Below are positions 32,708 to 63,600 of a stretch of 64,000 nt of DNA, one piece after another. Each line of letters opens with the position of its first letter. The first letter of the stretch is position 1. The position numbers and the translations under genes were made by a program. The stretch is taken from NCBI GenBank assembly GCA_920105625.2, contig OV050032.1:200899258-200963257 (forward strand), written 5' to 3'. The DNA comes from Clusia tigrina (lineage: Eukaryota > Arthropoda > Insecta > Diptera > Clusiidae). The notes under the pieces are model-generated. The model saw nothing but the letters and a program-made list of their open reading frames with translations, had not been told where the DNA came from and did not search any database.

Positions 32708-33423
32708 CTAACTTCTAACAACAAAAAAATAACATAATACCTATAAATATGCCTGGAGATCTACCAATGCCACCCTATACCCCAAAAGAATAATATATTT
32801 ATATAAAAATTTCTAAAAATTACCAGCCTGTACAACCAAATATAAACAAAAACTGTAAACTTTTAAGTTATGCTTAAGGCCCATGATGCCATAGCTATAT
32901 TCAAAATTAGCTTAAATTTTAATTTTAAGTTAATATATAATAATACTAATAATATATAAAATTTTATCCATATAAATATAGCCAAACTAAATATTTACCA
33001 ACAAAAAAAACTATAATATTTTTTTAATCCAAATTAATGTTCAAATGGGTGGGGCTCCCTTGTCTTCAATCCATCGGAGGACTGTTTCTTTTACCTGGCG
33101 AGTTGTCATTTTTTTTTTTTTTTTATTAAAATTTTCCTTTACTTCTACTGAGACTCCGCCTCTCAGCTATCTCATCAGTGCTACGATGATCTGTTCAACA
33201 GACCACGGCCACGATGAGGTAGCCGGCTTCATCTCACATTTAGCCTCCCCCTCTTGTCGCTGCAGTTGGCGTTACGCATTGGCACGTCAAGTCAGCGGCA
33301 AGAGTGGAGCACATTAACTACACATCAAAACTAAACTACACAATGCTTCAGTACAACGTCACAATACATTAAAAGGAAAATTTTAATTTATATTTCTATT
33401 ATTTTTAAATTGGGCGCCATTAA
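32708..33423 (-). other. LTR element leader with primer-binding site
   Basis: AT-rich 5' leader on the minus strand. The primer-binding site is the complement of 33407-33419, four bases inside the LTR. Nothing coding recognised. Confidence 0.65.
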
Positions 33424-34405
33424 TGTTACCGCACCACTAGAATGATGCAGTGTGGTGACCACGGCTAGCTCACCGCAATGGTCGTGGTCCTTAACCCGCC
33501 ACACTGCATCGGGTGGGGCAACACTACAAAAAAAAACTTCAACTCACCAGGTTTCCCAGCATCCTCCGCTACGTCGACAAGCGAGCCCGCCCCATATTGA
33601 CCGCCTTAGCCTAACATTTTTAACATAAAATTAAACATAACTACACATTTTACTTAAATGAATAACATACATATACTCGAGTACTTAATAACTTAAATAA
33701 ATATTTACTTATCTCTAGGGGCGGGCGGCAGCCTCCTTTTTCCTTCCCGACCTCTGCTACACGACCTTTAAATATGAGCGAGCTCAACTCGAAAAAGCAG
33801 CTTAATTACGATTATAACTCATGGAGCATATAATTTATACCACAAATAACGATTCTGTGCAATTTGCGTGGCGAATTATAACTCAAAGAAACGATATTAT
33901 TCGAGGCCAACGAAATTTGACCTACACTGACCGTGCCACTAATACAGAGGACGTCCACGTTCTGCTCTGCTTTGAATCTTTATTTTTGAAAATAACTTTC
34001 ACTTCATTTATTATAAGAATAGAAACACTATTTTTACACTATTGTAGTTATGCTGCGACAATTTTCTATTGATTCAACTAAAATACGCTACTAACAAACA
34101 ATCGCCGGACCACGGACGAGACGACTCTTTCTGCCAATACCACCGACACGAACTAAAAAACATCCTATCTTCATTTTCCTCGGCCTCTTCCGCTATTCCA
34201 TCAGTGACCGCTCCAGCGGTCGAGGCGGTCAGTCACCTTTTTTTCAAATTTCTACCATTCTGAGGCAGCGCCATCTGTACCTCAGAATCTGGTAGGTTTC
34301 AGCCTGGCCGCATTCACCAGCAAAGCGGACAAGTGGAAGGAACAACAGAAGGAGGGGAGCAAAACAACCCTACACACGGTGGACGCCAAAACAACGATCG
34401 CAACA
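33424..34405 (-). repeat. LTR (5' LTR in element orientation)
   Basis: 982 bp; same length and, by reading, same sequence as 30036-31017. Followed by target duplication ACGT at 34406-34409. Confidence 0.9.
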
Positions 34406-34714
34406 ACGTACATCTACTTCGTTCCCATGTCCAAATGAAGTTGGCAGAGCGATCGAGAAACCGATTTCTCCTATTTGGAAAATTTATACAATGGGAACTC
34501 AATACAAATGAATGGAACAGATAAAGTAACTCCAAATCGACTTTTCATATATTGAGAGTTTTTATAATGAAACTCAATATAAATGTATGCAGTTAAGAAA
34601 ATACCTTAAAATGGAATTTTCCCATTGAAAATTTGTATAATAAATATATGGATCTCAGAAAATATCATAATTATTATTATTATTATTATAGCTTGCACTA
34701 CAATTAATTATAAT

Positions 34715-34870
34715 AAACTTAGCCGCCCTCTGTGGCTTCCTGGTAGGCATTATAGAGTCACACTCAAAGGGTCGCAGGTTCATATCCTCCCCCGTTCTTG
34801 GTCTCAAAACCAACCCCTTGCAGTCATAAGTAATTATGCTGTAAGGTATAACAATAATAATATAGTAAAC
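34715..34870 (+). mobile_element. tRNA-derived SINE (copy 2)
   Basis: Second copy of the SINE in the segmental duplication. Box B-like ggttcatatcc at 34777-34787. It differs from copy 1 at gggtcgc(a/t)ggttc. Confidence 0.55.
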
Positions 34871-35150
34871 TATCAATTCCTCTAAATAAAACGCTACTCT
34901 AATGGTGTCTGAAACCTTTTCGTGCACACTGTAATTCACACACACTTCGAAGCCAAACACTTTGGCATATATTTGTACGAACAAATTGTAACTTCTAAAA
35001 AAATGTAAAAAAATTGTTTAATGGAATTTTGTTGTTTTGTGCACAAAATTTCTTTTATTTGGTTTTATTTAATAATATTTATTTGACGAATTTTTTTTTT
35101 GTTGAATTTTATTGAAACGAAATTTCCACTTACTCCCACTGTGTGCATAG

Positions 35151-35258
35151 ATGGCGCGCGACAACGAAGTGAACTCGGACAATTCCCCGTCACGAAGGTA
35201 CTTTCTGCTCTTGTTCTTCTTCTTGTTGTGTTGGACGGAACTGTTCCCTTTTCTCTGA
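35151..35258 (+). CDS. Possible 35-aa hydrophobic micropeptide (copy 2)
   Basis: Identical to the frame at 24581-24688, offset 10570. Same caveats: short, unrecognised, possibly part of an unseen first exon. Confidence 0.25.
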   Translation: MARDNEVNSDNSPSRRYFLLLFFFLLCWTELFPFL

Positions 35259-35439
35259 CGTTTGCGGTGTGGGGAAATTTTTGTGCTGTCAGTGGAATAT
35301 TGGCACGAAAATTTTCATATAACGCAATCAGTCATCAACGTGCACCGAAAATATTGGTTATTTGAATTAAAACGTAATCATTTTGTATTTGTAATTGAAT
35401 TGCTGCATCCCGAACGCAAGAAGAAAACGCAAAAACGGT

Positions 35440-35691
35440 ATGTTCCGCCTGCCACCACAAGTCAACCCGGACGAGGAAAAGAAACGCGTCCGCGTGGACG
35501 TGCGGAACAATGTGATCATATTCGTAGTGCTTTGCGCAGCCATAAGACTCGGTAAGTAGCAGTAGCACCACATCACCAACATGGATTTGCTTCCTAATTG
35601 ATCGTGTGAGAAAATAGAACCATTGTTAACCGTCCTCCACCCTCCTCTCTCGTTTGCAGCTCCAGTTGTAATCAACCACCTACGCGCCTAG
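35440..35691 (+). CDS. TOMM5-like small mitochondrial import subunit, copy 2
   Basis: Exons 35440-35551 and 35660-35691 encode the same 47 residues as copy 1, with an identical intron. AATAAA is at 35955-35960. The LTR element ends about 1 kb upstream of the start codon, so the promoter-proximal DNA is intact. If the assembly is right the genome has two expressed-looking copies of this tiny gene. Confidence 0.6.
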
Positions 35692-37610
35692 CATACCAGC
35701 TGTAGCTGACATCCACTAAAGACTGCATTTTCAATTGGACTCAGCTTGGCCGGGAGTTGTTTGCGCTAATTACAAATTATATAGTTTTAATGGTTATTTC
35801 TTAGAAACGTGTTACTGCAGGTACATGTGTAAGTTCCAGGCCTTGCATGTGATGGAGAACCTGTTAGCCGGGTTCAATTGGATTACATACATTTTGTGGC
35901 ACTTATACATGCATCTGCAAGGGGGGTACATAATTAAATTAATTCGGAAATTTCAATAAAAAAATAAAAAATTCCAACCCAAAAAACAATTGTTAATCAA
36001 GGAGCAAATGGAGAATGTTTTTAATGCAAATATCAAATGAAATTTCAGGTGTACTGCTGGTGGGACAGTCAGGAGCATATATGGTGGAGAAAAGGGCTTG
36101 ACTAGAGAGCCGCTGAAGAAGTGGGCTAGATCGGAGAATCGCCGGAGAAGTGGGGTAGGCCAGAGAACCGCCGAAGGAGGTCTGTAAGCACTCGAGCATG
36201 GATAGCCATTGTATTAGAATGGGATTTGAAGAGGGTTCAGCATGTATGGTACTGTAATTGCTTCCTCGGGTGGCACACTATCTGCTCAGGCATTCGTCTC
36301 TAGTATAACATTACACGGAGCGATTAGTGAGCGTGGGAAGTGCTGAATAGTCAGGTAACAGTGCCGCAAGGGATAAGATTGTGTGTCTGGTCTAAGCAAG
36401 TGCACTTGCGTCATAATGCACAGTCGAAAACGGATTCATCAAACTTCCGTACGGCCAGCCAGGAGTCACGAATTCCTCGACATGCCCTAGAGCTACAATT
36501 GTGCCAAGTGTCTGTTTCGTTCCTTACAAAACAGCACCTTTTCTCAGTAGATGTACAGTGGTGTAAGTGTCTCTCATCAGAATACATGCTTAATTGGCAC
36601 TACAGGCGAGGAGAAAGAGGAGTATGCCAAGGACTTCAGACCATCGACTAAGTGAAAAGCGGTGGAGAACTGTCTTTTCCTCAATAGAAGCAATATTGCC
36701 CAGTGGGAGTGTCTGATCAGTATAAATGCTCAACTGGCACTATAAACATAGAGAAAGTGGAATTCGCTAGAGACTCCAGCCCATCAGCTAAGAGGAACGC
36801 AGTGGGTTAACTGCATGATGCCACTTTCATTCCGGCGTCTCTGCTACTTCAGAAGTAAATTGCGAGCGTCGTTCCAAAGTCGAATCCTACTGCACTCAAC
36901 TGAAGTGATTCAAACACTCGGCCACCAGCCACTGATATCAAATGTTCAGCTCCCTTTTTTCAAGCCATAAGGTGGACCCACACAGTAAAAGGTGCAAAAT
37001 CCCTTCCTTCAATATGATAGTGAGGTACAATGTTTCGTTATATTACTTACCACGCCTACTTTATTCATAAATTTAGTATCTTAAGGCAAAGTAAGTCTAA
37101 CTTGGAGTCCATTCTAAGAGCTACAGAACCCAATTAGCTCTGAGAGGGACATGGTCAAATTATAAATTAACTCTGAACGGAGGTCTGAGAACTAGATGGG
37201 CAAATGAACTCTGAAAGGGGCATGGCCAAATTAGAAAGGAACTCTGAAATGAGCTGTGAAAGGGAAATGGACAAATGAAATCTGAGAGGGACAGGGTTAA
37301 ATTATCTCTGAGAGGAACAGGGTTAAATTATCTCTGAGGCTGATTTGGTCAAAGGTCTGAGAGGTATATGGTCAAATGAACCAGACTTCTTGACGCACCT
37401 TACAAATGATGGTAGCTTTTCCAATAAGAAACAATGATTTCATAACAGTTGAGGTTGATTTCAGAGCTAATGCGTGAAATGGGTTTGTTCTTCACGGCTT
37501 GTGTAATGGGAGAAGGTTTGTATAATGGCCAAAACCATTGTCAGCACTGAAACGCCTCTCAGAGGTAACACGATTTGTGTGTTTTACAGATTGAAGCTTC
37601 CTTCAGAAAT

Positions 37611-39518
37611 AAACGAGGGGGCCTTTCTGTTTTTTCCATCTACATAGTTATATAATTTCAACGACCTGACAACCAAACAATTTTGGGCCTTCCCTCATCT
37701 TGATTCGTCGATTTTGTTTGCCAATTTGGGAAGCTGTGAGTGGTTTCCCAGCAAAAATGAGTACAACAAGTAAAAGGAGGGTGAGCCCGTTTGGAGTTAC
37801 AGGTAGTATGTACTCCACTTATGTATCTATGCTACTGCATAGCTCACTTTTCAATAGTCTGCAACTAGACCAAGGAATGGGTCCAGTTTCTCTCCTGGGC
37901 GGCTGGGTAGTAGACTAAAATTGTGATCAACTGTGGAAGCAACTCAGAGGCAAAGAACACGCCAACCTATTGGCCAAAAAAGAAGCAATAACCCCTGAAC
38001 CTTTCTGTGGACTACTAAGGGATAAATCAACTTAACGAGGGCTAAAAGTGGGTTGGGTAGTAGTCAATGGAAAACTGTTGTGCAGTGGTTGTTGCTTTCC
38101 TTCGTCAGCCAACGGACATTCAAATAAACTGTCATCGATGCTAATTTGAAATCGATAACTGACCGATAACTGGCAAAAGAGCCATCATGCTAATTTGCAG
38201 CACTTATAGCACGTTTGCTTGCATGGAACGCATGTGCTTATTTAATTCTTCTTAACAGAAAATTGATCATAATTACGCCAATTATTGGCTACATGTCCAA
38301 GGAACGTTTGCGACTTCAAACGACGGCAAATTGTCCATGCCTGAGAGCGGAGAGAGGGAACACAATGAACATGGACAACTGCAGCGACAGCGTTGCCGTA
38401 AATTATTAATTGCAATCGAGGACAAATTCAATTCGCGTTGACGTCAGAGCTATTGCGGATATTTTGTGTATCCATCATAAATTCTCACATTTAAAGAAGT
38501 TCTCTCCGCGGGGGTGAGGCAGAGTTCTAAGTTTACTAAATGACAAAATTGTTACCTGGCAAAAGCCTCACGGGGAGTTGCGTGTTTGGAACAAAGTCCA
38601 AACAAATTTTTGAACAAGCGACTGATTGCTTGAATTGTTATTTTTCCAATTAGATTATTTTTTTTATATATATTTCTGGTCATTTTCTTCCATAAGCAGT
38701 GATAAATGTTTCTCTTTGCGAGCAGCGCTTTTGCGGCTGCTTACCAGGTAATTATTTTGCCATGGTTACGATTGCAAGGTAGGGAAACTGATTGATTTTA
38801 CACCCACAAGGATGATGGAGTAAAGGAATTTAATATGAGTGAAGTTGGAGGATGAAGCTGAAGTGGTACTTTCAAGCAGTGTTGGGAAAGAACAAAATTC
38901 CTGATGCGGCAAATTACGGTAACGGATAATTTCGCAGGGTTGTGGGCGAGGTGCTCTACTAAGGGTTGTTCTTGAAAATAGTGTAGTTTTTCTGGTACGG
39001 AAAATTTTTCATCAATCTTGAAAAATAAGTCATTTTTTTGGGGTGTATTTCAGGACGAAATTTATAACAAAGAGGTTAAAGTAAAAGCATGAAAATATGT
39101 GGTGATGAGTAGGAAAAAGGTAGGTAAGATGGCTACCAACCCTCGGGTAGCCCAAGTAGCACTAGTATCATTTTGAAGCCATATCCACGGGATCCTATAC
39201 ATGGTGAGAGGAAGAAACATACATGAAAGATATTTTTATTTGTATTATTCTGAAGTTCCTCTTCCATCTATAAAAGAATATCGCAAGAATCCATGGAATA
39301 TTATTTTATAGATAGCTAAAAAATACACTTTCTGACTTACACATAATAATATAAGAAAGAAATTGATTTTACTTATTAATATCATTAAATTTTGTTGTCC
39401 CTCTTAAAGATTACTCAAGTTGATTTAAGTGATTTCATAAGGCAATTGTCGCTCTACCGCAGCCCCCTTATCGTTATTTAACAGACATTCCAATTTGTTC
39501 AGAAAACGAAGTCTGGTA
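37611..39518. other. Intergenic with a possible LINE remnant
   Basis: At 37945-38035 the + strand reads LRGKEHANLLAKKEAITPEPFCGLLRDKST, reminiscent of the end of a LINE RNase H domain (GNE.AN.LA...), but too short to be certain. Nothing else recognised. Confidence 0.35.
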
Positions 39519-39519
39519 C

Positions 39520-39905
39520 TTAAGCCCTAAAAACTCATGACTTCTAACCTAAAACTTTGTTTTACATCAATCAGCTGTTACGACCAAATATATGAAGCTC
39601 AGTGTTTGGAAGTATGCTTAACTTTACGTACGGTTTCGTGACTTGTCAAGCTATTGAAATTAGATTCGCTACGGAAAGTCAACGAAAGTTGAAAAACAGC
39701 CGCTCACATTTTGGCAAGAAATCAAAGCCATGAGTCCGAAAGTTGGAAAACAGCTGATCCCATTTTGACAATAAATCAAACCCCTGAGTACGAAAGTTTA
39801 AAAAAGCTTTCGTCTCTCATGACTTTAGCTCAACAATCAAAGTTATGAGTACTCGCTCAACGAAAACATAAGTTTAAGTTAAAAGTCATGAGTTTTTAGC
39901 TTTAA
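39520..39905. mobile_element. MITE with terminal inverted repeats, TTAA-flanked
   Basis: The left end TTAAGCCCTAAAAACTCATG... (39520 on) is matched by the complement of the right end, TTAAAGCTAAAAACTCATG... (39905 backwards), over about 40 bp with gaps. The 380-bp interior has no ORF. It holds repeated phrases (aaatcaaa..catgagt.cgaaagttgaaaa) about 55 bp apart at 39670-39800. The TTAA at both ends suggests a piggyBac-type target, but the TTAA could also be part of the inverted repeats. Confidence 0.65.
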
Positions 39906-40970
39906 TTGGGTCAAATCAACCTATCAATGCTTTGCTACGGATTTTATAGTAGTTCAACATACTGAATAGGGTTCTCAAGTTGCATTTCAGAGCCGCAATG
40001 AAACAATTTTCTAGCTAATTTTATATAATTATTTATTTGTTAACTTGGAAAATCACGAATCGTTAGAAATCATGGAAAATCATGATTCATAAACATCAGA
40101 AACCAAACATTGTAATAACTGTTAACAAACATTGCAGCGACACAAATTGATCTTCTGAGATTCAAAAAAGAGTAAAAAAAGTTTGAAAACGTGTAACTTC
40201 CTTTCCAATATCCTCTATCTTCTCCTTCCCCCAAATATATCAAGGCTTGTGATATAATGGCCATCAATGCCTGAGTGTTTGGAGACATTCTTCTTCGGCG
40301 GTTCTCCGGCCTGCTCGACTTCTATATCTATATTTGTATTTCTAGCAAAAATTGAAGCTAGCTTCCATGCTTATTATAAAGAAATCATATATTACTAATA
40401 TGAAATGCTTACTGTGTTTCCGATATTCGTAAATAATAGATGTGAAATTTTGGAATAATATTTGAAATATTCTTTTTAATAAAATAAACATGATGACCTT
40501 TTTAATTTGTGTTTTTATGTCCACAAATGTAATTATTTGGCACAAAAATATAGCTTCGCCTTTTAAAACTTGCATTATCTCTAAGTTTTACTCCAGATCT
40601 GTTTGAATTATTATTTTTTTATCTTTTAATTATTTATGACTGCAAGGAGTTGAGGAATGAGGTGTTTGAGCTAAAATTGTGCTTACAGTGAATATAACTT
40701 TGTAACAGAAAATTCTACGCTTTTCCTTACACTGTGATTTAAAGCCACAAAAATTTATTATTGCCAGAGGAATAGAATTTTTAAAAAATAAAAAAATTCA
40801 ATTGATTTTAAAATATATTCATTCGAGACTCATCTTTGTATATCTATCTTAATAAATCGCCTTAATTTTTACAATTGAGTGCTGCAGCTGCTGCAGTTCA
40901 ATTTGTTTCCTCCACTGGGGTAATTTGAGGGTCTTTCCTAACATTTTCCAGCACTGGCAAAGAAATTTCC
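39906..40970. other. Intergenic, no gene seen
   Basis: AT-rich; short open frames on the minus strand only, without recognisable motifs. Confidence 0.4.
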
Positions 40971-40978
40971 AAAAATTT

Positions 40979-41131
40979 CTAGAATACGAAAAAATTTCCT
41001 CGTGGTGAAATACCAGGCACATTGGATGGGATTGAGCGAGACGATTGCATTCGAATTTTGACACCGTTGGCACTGCTCAGTTGAGTAATTACCGCGTTGA
41101 AGAATAGGCAATACACAATAATACGAATCAT
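40979..41131 (-). CDS. Possible small secreted peptide (50 aa) or remnant
   Basis: Minus-strand ATG at 41131 begins MIRIIVYCLFFNAVITQLSSANG, which looks like a cleavable signal peptide, followed by about 28 basic/serine-rich residues ending NFFVF and a stop at 40979. In the other two frames the open reading continues further (to 40849), so a frameshift or an intron may have cut a longer protein. No homology recognised. Confidence 0.25.
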   Translation of the reverse strand: MIRIIVYCLFFNAVITQLSSANGVKIRMQSSRSIPSNVPGISPRGNFFVF

Positions 41132-41407
41132 CGTTCTCCGCTCGCAAGATACATTCGTACGCTGCAGCAATCAGTTAATTGCAATTTAGATAGCAGAGGT
41201 AAAACACATTTAATTGAGAATACGGTAAAACGAGTGTGTTTGTTGTTATTCAGCCAGAGTGTTAAGTTTTGCATACAAATTTGAGTTTATAGAAAAATAT
41301 CCTTTTTAAAACCAATTAGAACGAAACGTGTGCGGTAAGATTAGCCATAAACCGTAAAATCTGTTACCATTTCCTTGAAAGTTTTATCAAATTGGAAGAA
41401 AACAGTG

Positions 41408-41446
41408 TGTGTTGTGTATGTGTGTGTGTGAGAGAGAGAGAGAGAG
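41408..41446 (+). repeat. (GT)n(GA)n microsatellite
   Basis: tgtgtgtgtgtgtgtg followed by agagagagagagag, 560 bp upstream of the Hsc70Cb start codon. Confidence 0.8.
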
Positions 41447-41641
41447 CGTAGTTTTAGTTAAATTTGTTACATTGGGCCTCCGTGCTTAATCTCTGTGGAC
41501 GAAAGTTCCACTTGATAAATTGTAATTTTCCATAAATTGCAGCATTTTGAAATGAAACTCTATTGAAAATATTAAATATTGATTTTTTTATTAATTTGAC
41601 ATTGATCCAAGTGGTATTTGCCTTTATTTAGTACAGAACTT

Positions 41642-41659
41642 GAACTTTCTGGAACTTTA
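41642..41659 (+). promoter_or_regulatory. Heat-shock element upstream of Hsc70Cb
   Basis: GAActTTCtgGAActTTa: three perfect alternating units and a 2/3-match fourth, 350-365 bp before the Hsc70Cb start codon. A weaker TTCtgGAA pair lies at 41875-41882. This matches the HSF-binding consensus and would fit heat-inducible expression of an Hsp110 gene. The transcription start is not known, so it may lie in the promoter or in the 5' untranslated region. Confidence 0.55.
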
Positions 41660-41943
41660 TTATTCATTTATTCATATTATTCACATTTTAGAACTCGGTA
41701 TCACGCTCTCACTTTCTCCCTCTCTCTCTCTCTCGTGCCGCTGTCACATTTGCTCTGACAACAGAAAACATTGATTTCAGTTTTTCCGTATTAAGTTTTT
41801 TTTTCGTACTTCATTAAACGTGTGTGAAGCATTCTTTTCAACGGGCATACAAATTTTCTTACAGCGCACCACTTTTCTGGAAGAGTTGTGTGTGAATAGT
41901 TCAAAACAGGAAATTTCATTTTGGAACACATTTTCACAATTAA

Positions 41944-60655
<18,712 letters not shown>

Positions 60656-63600
60656 GTACGTTTCCTTTACAAATACGAATTCAAATTAAGAAAAAGAAAA
60701 AAAAAAACAGTTGCAAAATTACAAAAATTACAAATTACAAAAAACTTATTGGAAAGAAACGCTTTTTAACTAAAAACACAATTAAGATTAAAATAAAAAT
60801 TAATTAAAGCAAAATTCTTTAAATTCATTTTCATTTGAAATGGTTTGTTGTTGTTTTTGTTGTTTGTTTGGTCTCTCTCATCATTTTTGTGTGTGACAAG
60901 AAAAAAGAACTTCTTCAAATGAAACGAAAGAAGACCGCTCATAAGCCTACCCTGTTGTGCTCCACCACCACACCCTGTATAAAGTATCAAACAAAAGAAA
61001 AAGCCGTCATAACTAAAAATTGCAACTTGCGCACTTGTTTTTTTTTTTGTCAATTACTTTTCTGCTTTGAACTCCTTCCCTCCCTCCCGCCTCTGTCGCC
61101 TCCTTTGTTGCTCTTTGTTTTTTGTTTATAAATACTCGAAAGTAATTCATTCCAAAGCTAAACTACAAATAAATGGTAAATGCAGTTCTCATAAAAACGA
61201 ACAATAAATTAAATTCAAGAAATTACGCATCTCTATTTTTACTGTTATAAATAATGTTTCTACCGTAGCTACCCGGGGTCTCTTATGGGCTGTTCTATTC
61301 GCTTGAGCTGTTTCTTCTTCGCTTTGTTTTATTTGTTTTTCATTAACTTATGAATTTACTTATTATGAACTTTCATTTTTTATATTATTTAAATATTAAC
61401 ATTATTTAATTTTTTTTTTTTATAAAAATTTATTTATTTATATTTTTTTATATAAAATAAATTTTTTACTTAAACAAATTCCTTTATAAATTGATTTTTT
61501 TTTATACAAATTAATTTTTTTATATAATATTTTTTTATATTAAAAAATTTTTTTATATATTTTTTTATAAAAAAAATTTTTTTTTTACTTAAACAAATTT
61601 TTTTTTAATTGAATTTTTTTATATAATTAAAAATTTTTTATATAAATAAATTTTTTTATAAAAACTCATTTTTTTCTAAACCTAATTTTTTTTATATAGA
61701 TAAATTTTATATTTATGAAATTAATTTTTTGTATAAAAATTGAATTTTGAAAAATAGTTTTTTTATAAAATGCTATTTATTTTTTTTATACAGATTAAAT
61801 TTTTCACATAAATGAATATTTTATGCAATTAATTTTTTATATGAATAGTTTTTTTGTGTAAATAATTTATATAAATGAAAATTTTTTTATATAAAATAAT
61901 TTATATAAATGAAATTTTTTTTTATATAAAATAATTTATTTTATTTATAAATAAATTTTATTATATAAATTGAAATTTTTTACATAAATTATTTTTTTTT
62001 TAAATTTATTTTCTTATGTAAATTAAATTCTTTGTATAAATGAATAAATTTCTTTATATAAATAAATAATTCTTTTATATAAATTGAAATTCTAACATAA
62101 ATGAATTTTTTATACAAATAATTTTTTATATAAATTAATTTCTCTATATAAATAATTTTTTTTTTATATAAATTGAAAAATTAAATTTTTTTACATAAGT
62201 AAATTGTTTATACAATTAAGTTTTTTGTGTAAATTAAATTCTTTATATAATAAATAATTAATTTAAATTAATTTATTTATATAAATGAATAATTTTTTTT
62301 ATATCAATAGAAATTTTTACATAAATCAATTTTTTTTTACATAATCAAATTTTTTTTATGTAAAGAAAAATAAATTAATTACTTATATGAATAAATACAT
62401 TTTTTTATATAAATTGAATTTTTTTAAATAAATAATATTTTATTCAGTTAATTAATTAATTAATTTTTGTATATAAATAAATAATTTTTATTTTATATTT
62501 AACTTTTTTATATAAATTGATTTTTTATACAATTAGTTTTTCATATCAATTAATTTTTTTTTTTATAAAAATTGAATTTTTTTAATATAATTTCTTTGTA
62601 TAAAATAGTTATTTTATATAAATTAATTTCTTATATAAACACATTATTTTCTTTATAAAATCAAATTTTTATATAAAATGAATTTTTTTTATAAAATCGT
62701 TTTTATAAAAAAATTTTTTTTATAAATTATTTTTTTTAAATAAATAACTTTTTATAAATAATTGTTTTTTATATAAAAAAATGATTTTATATAAATAAAT
62801 TTTTTATATAAAATAATTTTTTTATATAAAATGATTTTGTTATATAAATAACTTTTTATAAATAATATTTTGTATTATATAAAATATTTTTTTATAAATA
62901 ATGTTTTGTGTTATATAAAATATTTTTTTATAAATAATTTTTTATATAAAATAATTTTATATAAAATAATTTTTTTTATAAAAACTTTTTTATACAAAAT
63001 AATTTTTTTATAAAATATTTTTTTAATTGTTTTAATATACATTATTTTTTTTCATATATACTGAATTTGTTACATATTGAATTTGTCACACATATTCTAT
63101 TTTATATAAATAATATTCTGGACATAATAAATTAATATTTTATACAAATTAATATTTTATACAAATTAATATTTTATACAAATTAATACAAATAATTTTT
63201 TTGACATTAATTTTTTATACTTAATTATTTTTATATCAAATTTCTTTATATAAATCGATGTTTATATAGTTTAAATGCTTGTATAAAGTAATTTTTATAT
63301 AGAATAAATTATATTTTTTATATAACTGTTTTTATGTATACAATTTTTGGGTCATTTAATTTGGTTTAAACTTAACTTAAAACTGATTTAATTATATAAT
63401 TTTATTTTTGTAGAAATTTAATTTTTTTTATATATTTCATCTTGCTAAATTATTTAATGTTTATATAATTTGTTTTTTTATTTACTCATTGTTTTAAAAG
63501 TGTTTTTTTAGTTAATTTGGCGAACTGATTTATGTAATATTTTGGTTGTATTTATTTTCGATTTTCTTGATTATTTCTCAATTACTTTTTAGTGCGAATT

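Larger units (their letters stand above)
30036..34405 (-). mobile_element. Non-autonomous LTR retrotransposon, 4370 bp, recent insertion
   Basis: Two LTRs of 982 bp each (TGTTACCGC...GCAACA, TG/CA ends) bound a 2.4-kb interior and are flanked by a 4-bp target duplication ACGT (30032-30035 and 34406-34409). Orientation is minus: next to the right-hand LTR, reading minus, comes TTAA and then TGGCGCCCAATTT (33407-33419), a tRNA primer-binding site of the kind used by gypsy-type elements. One long ORF (336 codons) is the only coding capacity. No protease, reverse transcriptase, RNase H or integrase frame is present, so the element must be mobilised in trans. A clear polypurine tract was not found next to the left LTR. 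Confidence 0.88.
29793..37610 (+). repeat. Segmental duplication, copy 2 (split by an LTR element)
   Basis: 29793-30035 and 34406-about 37610 together match copy 1 at 23594-27070. The interruption is exactly the LTR element at 30036-34405 plus one copy of its 4-bp target duplication. The TOMM5-like exons, SINE, promoter and polyadenylation signal are all retained. Direct orientation, about 6 kb apart if the LTR element is removed. Confidence 0.9.
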
